Assembly (NCBI GenBank): GCA_043228905.1
Contig: JBHGNT010000003.1
Location: 22,754,001 to 22,818,000 of the forward strand
Origin: Azolla caroliniana
Taxonomy: Eukaryota > Polypodiophyta
Direction of reading: 5' to 3'
DNA length: 64,000 nucleotides
The position numbers were made by a program, and so were the translations under genes. The notes under the pieces are model-generated. The model was given only the letters and a program-made list of their open reading frames with translations, made no database searches and was not told the origin of the DNA. How positions within the stretch are numbered: the first letter of the stretch is position 1; each line of letters starts with the position of its first letter. Positions 59,671-64,000 of this stretch are shown piece by piece.

Positions 59671-61147
59671 AACAAACATAAGATTAAGGAGGGATAAACG
59701 AGATTAAGTTCCAAGAAGCCCTTTTTAAGCTGAAATCGTTGGATTAAGGAAAAAAAATCCTTTGTAAGATAGGATTACAAAGCTTCAGATGATTGATTAC
59801 AATGGTGGCAACTAAAATTAACCACTAAATAAGAAACGGAAAACACAAGGTAGGATAACGTTAGAAGCTTTCGGTGATGATGTGTTGGGTGGGTCACTGA
59901 CTGCGATTACTTCCGATAGCTATGATGTCTCAGTTCGAAGTAGTGTTATTGGCCACTCTATCCTCCCTTGGAATGGCCAATATGCATGCTAGTCGGATTC
60001 CCCCCCTTTTCATACCACCATGCAATGAGCTCTGTGATGGTAGAGACCACGGCGACCACCTAAGAAGAGGTCGAGAAGCAGAAGTGGAGGGACAATATAT
60101 CTTCATGTTAATCCGAGGTCAACCTCCAAAATGCCGAGAAGATGAATGATGAGAGTGGAAAGCTCCTTCTCCTCCGAAAAGTCGAAAACCTAAACAAAAA
60201 GAAGAGTCGAAGAAGGCCAAAAACTCGCGAGAGAGCTTCATATGCTGAAAGACGAATGATGAGCATTCAAAGCTCCTCTTGCTCCAAAATGCCAAAACCT
60301 AGAAAACAAATCAGACAAAGAAACCCTACAAAGCCAAAAATGAGGGTGCCTTATTTGCGTTTAATGTATTTATTCCTCTTTTTCTTTGTTCCTTAAATCA
60401 TGATAGAGAAGCTAACTCTATACTCCTTGAGCCAAGTGAACTGTTCATCGACGTTGTGCCATATAACACCCAATTACTTGGTCACAAGCTTTGCAAATAG
60501 TTGTTGTACTATGATGGGTGATTTGTTCTGTGTATTATCTAAGGCAGTACATAAGTTCCCCAAATCCTCATACAATAGATGTGAAAAAATCACCATTAAA
60601 ACATATCGTTCCACAAAATATACATTTAGGAGTGATTTGCATCACTGTGATCGCTACTTTCATGACAATCACAACTATAGCTAATATACAATTGTGACTC
60701 TTCCTCCTCATTTTCAAATATACCAATCAAAGCATTGTCATTATCTAAAACCAAATGGTGTCTCCAAATTATGTGCACTAAATCAAGTTCACCTTCAATC
60801 TAAGACACCTTCTAGACTTGGTAATTTCTCTTTTATTATGTCTATCGTTGACTTCCTTAAATGTCCAACTTTTCTTAGTGTATAGTCATATCCACCAGAG
60901 TTTTGCTCGCTTTGTCATCCTTGGTCCCATGTAAATGTTTCTTTATTGTGGATGGACAAACTATCAAGATCAACATTAGATGCTTGAAGTGGTGATTGAG
61001 AACCACACGAATATTGTATAGACCATGTAAACAACATTTCCAAGGTCCAATTACCATCGATACAATTATTTTTAAAACCGAGATTTCATTACAATCCATA
61101 AAATGTAACAAATTCATATTAAATTATTTTTTTCGGGAAAAAAACTT
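59671..61147. other. Intergenic DNA, copy B
   Basis: Counterpart of 11550-13026. No gene seen; the same small internal duplication is near 60140-60310. Confidence 0.55.
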
Positions 61148-61763
61148 TACAAATGAATTCAATACATTTTCATCACAACTCAATACAATGTATTGAGTTC
61201 ATGTGCACAGTTATTTATCTATTTATTTATTTTAAATTTAGAAAAAAAAACTCTACACCAACTCAATACAATGTATCGAGTTCGTGTGTAAAGTTTTCAA
61301 AATCAAAACTCAAAGCACATGAACTCGATGCATTGTATCGAATTGTGATGAAAATAGAGAGTTTTCAACATCAATTCGATACAATGTATTGAGTTCATGT
61401 TTAAAGTTAAAAACGAATTACACTTTAAACATGAACTCGATATATTGTATCGAATTGATGTTGAAAACTCCCTATTTTCATCCAAACTCAATATATTGTA
61501 TCGAGTTTAGGCTCCTGGGACTTCAATTCGATACATATTATCGAGTTGGTGCACCTAGGAGCCTCAACTCGATACAATGCATCCAATTGGGACTCCACTC
61601 GATACAATGTATCCAATTGGAAACCTAACTCGCTACACTGTATCGAGTTGAGGCTCTTGGGACTTCAACTCAATACAATGAATCAAGTTGCAGTCCAAAC
61701 TTCATACATTGTAACGAATTGAGGCTCCTAGGTGCACCAACTCGATACAATTTATTGAGTTTC
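61148..61763. repeat. Palindrome array, copy B, 183 bp shorter
   Basis: It has the same AACTCGATACAATGTATCGAGTT family but about 13 units, because the fold-back at 13457-13638 of copy A is missing. The junction is at 61579/61580, inside GATACAATGCATCC. The imperfect 61-bp fold-back is retained at 61347-61482. Confidence 0.9.
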
Positions 61764-62317
61764 CATTGCATATGAGCTACTCTTTGTACAATGTATGGAA
61801 GGGAGATATTCATGGACAAAACCAAGGGTTGTGTACTCTTTAGTTGTATTTAATTACCAAAAAAACCCTGAAATTACTCTCAACAAGCTAATTTAAATAG
61901 AAACTTTAGAGCTGAAAATGAGAGATTTTAGATGGGGTTGTGATTCATAGATGATTCTAAAGTATAGGTTTTATGCCCTTTTTTCATCATTTGCAATTTT
62001 TTCTGTATTTGAAGCCCAATAATAACTTGAACCTTGGAGTAACGTTGATGTTTCTGTTAGTGAAATATTAGGTCTACTGAGCCTCAGGACGAGAGACCAA
62101 TTAAAAAAATTATAATAAAATATTAGAGTTCACCCATTGAGACCACCCAAATCCGTGTCATCGCCTATCCCCAAAAAGGAAAAAAAACTATTATTTGACA
62201 ATGATATTGCTAGGCAGTCTTTGGACGAGGTTGGTTAGAAGAAAATTGTGGTTGTAGTAGGAGGGGAAACCCTTGCAGATAGAGATATGACCAACTATGA
62301 GTGGGCAATGACTATGA
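61764..62317. other. Non-coding stretch, copy B
   Basis: Counterpart of 13830-14379, with two or three single-base differences. No gene seen. Confidence 0.5.
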
Positions 62318-62536
62318 GTGGGACTTGGCAATCCCTATGAGAAGCCTCAACGTCTGATGATGCGCCTGGTGGAAATGTTCTCAAATCAAAATGATTGGAT
62401 ATTAGATTTGTTTTTTGGCACGGGTATGTTTTCAATTCATTGTCCCAATTGCTTGATGAAACAACTTACATTGTTGAATTGTTATGTGAAACATTCTCTA
62501 AGGAAGACGAAGACAATGATGTACATACCCTCATAG
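62318..62536 (+). pseudogene. N4/N6 DNA methyltransferase-like fragment, copy B
   Basis: Identical in protein to the copy A fragment at 14380-14598 (NPYEKPQRLM, WILDLFFGTG). The same reservations apply. Confidence 0.45.
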
Positions 62537-63928
62537 CAATTTAAACCATTTTTATCTCGATACAATTGATGTAGTTGTCACAAATGTTTTGCTTTTAATC
62601 AAATATTTACTTTGTTTTTACGGTTCTATCTTATCAATGTTGTCTTATAGATGTTTGTTGGAATGTTCCAATTATTTGTATTATACATTGTTTAATATTT
62701 GAATTACTTGGTTGATGTGTTTTTTTTTGTTGCACGATCTTATTATTAATTGTAAATTATGTTTTGGTCTATATTCATTCTTTACAACATTAATCTATCT
62801 ACATCCATTGAAACATTTAGTTGTTTTATACAGTGTATAATGTTCAAATGATTTGTATATGTTCTTTAACTTTGTAGCACGATCTGATTATTAATTGCAC
62901 ATGAGTCTATATTCATTCATTAAAGCATTAATCTATATGCATCTACTAAAAATTTATTCCATATTCATATTTATCCACCAATCGGGTTTATAGTCCCTAA
63001 ACCCGTTTCGTTTATTGTCAATCACATTTTGAATTAAAACATACTTTTATAGACACTTAAAACTTTACAATTCTATTGTCTCTCTTATTTGAAATGTTGC
63101 TAGTAGTTGATTGAAATAATAGCTACGTGTCCATTTAGGGTTTCCAATTAATGATCCATTGTTGTAGGTGTTCTCATTCCTTGGTATGTATAGCTATTTC
63201 ATGAGTACTCCTTCGTATGTTTGGGTATGTCCTCTGGCTTCGGGGTTTATGGGTGTCTCTTCTTATACACGTTTCTTATTCACCGTTGACAATTGAATGT
63301 TGTCTCGATTTTGGCTCCCAATTATTTAGCATGTTTATGGCCGAATAGTTGTGATATATGTTTGACTGTATCTATTTTATGATAAACACAACCAAAACGA
63401 ACATTTCTCAATACTTATATGCATAATTTGCTTGGCTTCTCACAAACATATACCTTCGGTATTATATCTTGTAAGATTCATTAAGGATTAATTTGAATCA
63501 ATTGTAAGCACTAATATGTAGATATCACTTCCTCCTCTGGCATATACACCTCTATGGGATAGATAAACTAGCATAAGAACTATCACACTCCAGCTTACAA
63601 AAAAAAAATCTAGTTTAATAATATTGTTCCAAATCATTAACTTGTGACAGATGAGACTGCTATTGTGATATTCTTAAATTTAAATACATTGCGGAAGTGG
63701 AGATCATCGACTTTAAATATTTTCCTGAAAACTACATGTTCTCATTTAGAGACTTGTTACATATTAATAATTTAGCAAATTCTATATAGGTGGTTGATCA
63801 GGTGATACTGGTACCCAATATTTCACAATAGCCTAAATTTGTACTACTACAAAAGGAATCTAAAAGTGGAATGTGTGATCCTTCCACTTGTGAATGCGAA
63901 CATGTTAATTGGGATTAGGGAAAGTAGC
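62537..63928. other. Intergenic DNA, copy B
   Basis: Counterpart of 14600-15990; I noticed no differences. No gene seen. Confidence 0.6.
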
Positions 63929-64000
63929 TATTGAGAATCAACCTCAATCTAACATTGTGTGTGAACACACCCTTTGACAATCTATGAGCACTCAAAGGTC
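63929..64000 (+). mobile_element. Start of a copia 5' LTR (element 2 counterpart), cut by window end
   Basis: TATTGAGAATC onward matches 15991-16062 exactly, including the TA in place of the normal TG start. Element 2 therefore also sits at this site in copy B. Confidence 0.9.

Larger units (their letters stand above)
48200..64000. repeat. Segmental duplication, copy B
   Basis: Second copy of the segment described at 1-16062, in the same order and orientation: intergenic DNA, SRPBCC-like gene, decayed copia element with the same target-site duplication, palindrome array, methyltransferase-like fragment and the start of the next copia LTR. It is shorter by 44 bp and 34 bp at two GA tracts and by 183 bp in the palindrome array. 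It ends because the window ends. Confidence 0.97.

Overview
This 64-kb window is nuclear DNA of a flowering plant. The basis is split genes with GT-AG introns and plant-type products (a WVD2/TPX2-like microtubule protein, an LPR1-like multicopper oxidase, a small SRPBCC/DUF220-like family), AT-rich intergenic DNA with many GA/CT and GT microsatellites, and nested Ty1-copia retrotransposons whose primer site matches initiator tRNA-Met. The species cannot be named from the sequence.

Layout. Bases 1-16062 (copy A) return almost identically as 48200-64000 (copy B), in the same orientation, about 48 kb apart. The copies differ by about two dozen substitutions that I noticed, two GA-tract length changes and one 183-bp indel. 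Each copy carries a three-exon SRPBCC-like gene, a decayed and internally deleted copia element with intact target-site duplications, an array of about 22-bp palindromes built into long fold-backs, and a broken fragment resembling the SAM-binding part of an N4/N6 DNA methyltransferase. A second copia element starts at 15991; its 5' LTR is also where copy B runs off the window. Its 3' LTR is interrupted at 22286 by a young, GC-rich copia element with one long gag-pol frame. That frame is cut at 26224 by an inverted LTR of the same family, which runs into a 100-N scaffold gap (26630-26729).

Right of the gap lie an eight-exon WVD2-like gene (26760-30875, +), a gene-poor stretch, an LPR1-like multicopper oxidase (39632-45004, +) with an unusual in-frame insert, and, convergent with it, the complete member of the SRPBCC-like family (45647-47491, -). 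The copies in A and B are paralogues of this gene and share a 24-bp in-frame deletion over the family's Trp-containing strand.

Most interesting signals: (1) the palindrome array, with a perfect 79-bp inverted repeat present in copy A and lost in copy B exactly between 14-bp direct repeats; (2) the LPR1-like reading frame, which carries an extra segment of about 165 residues that contains an exitron-like GT-AG interval of 456 bp; (3) the A/B duplication itself, which is either a recent tandem duplication or an unmerged haplotig scaffolded next to its allele.
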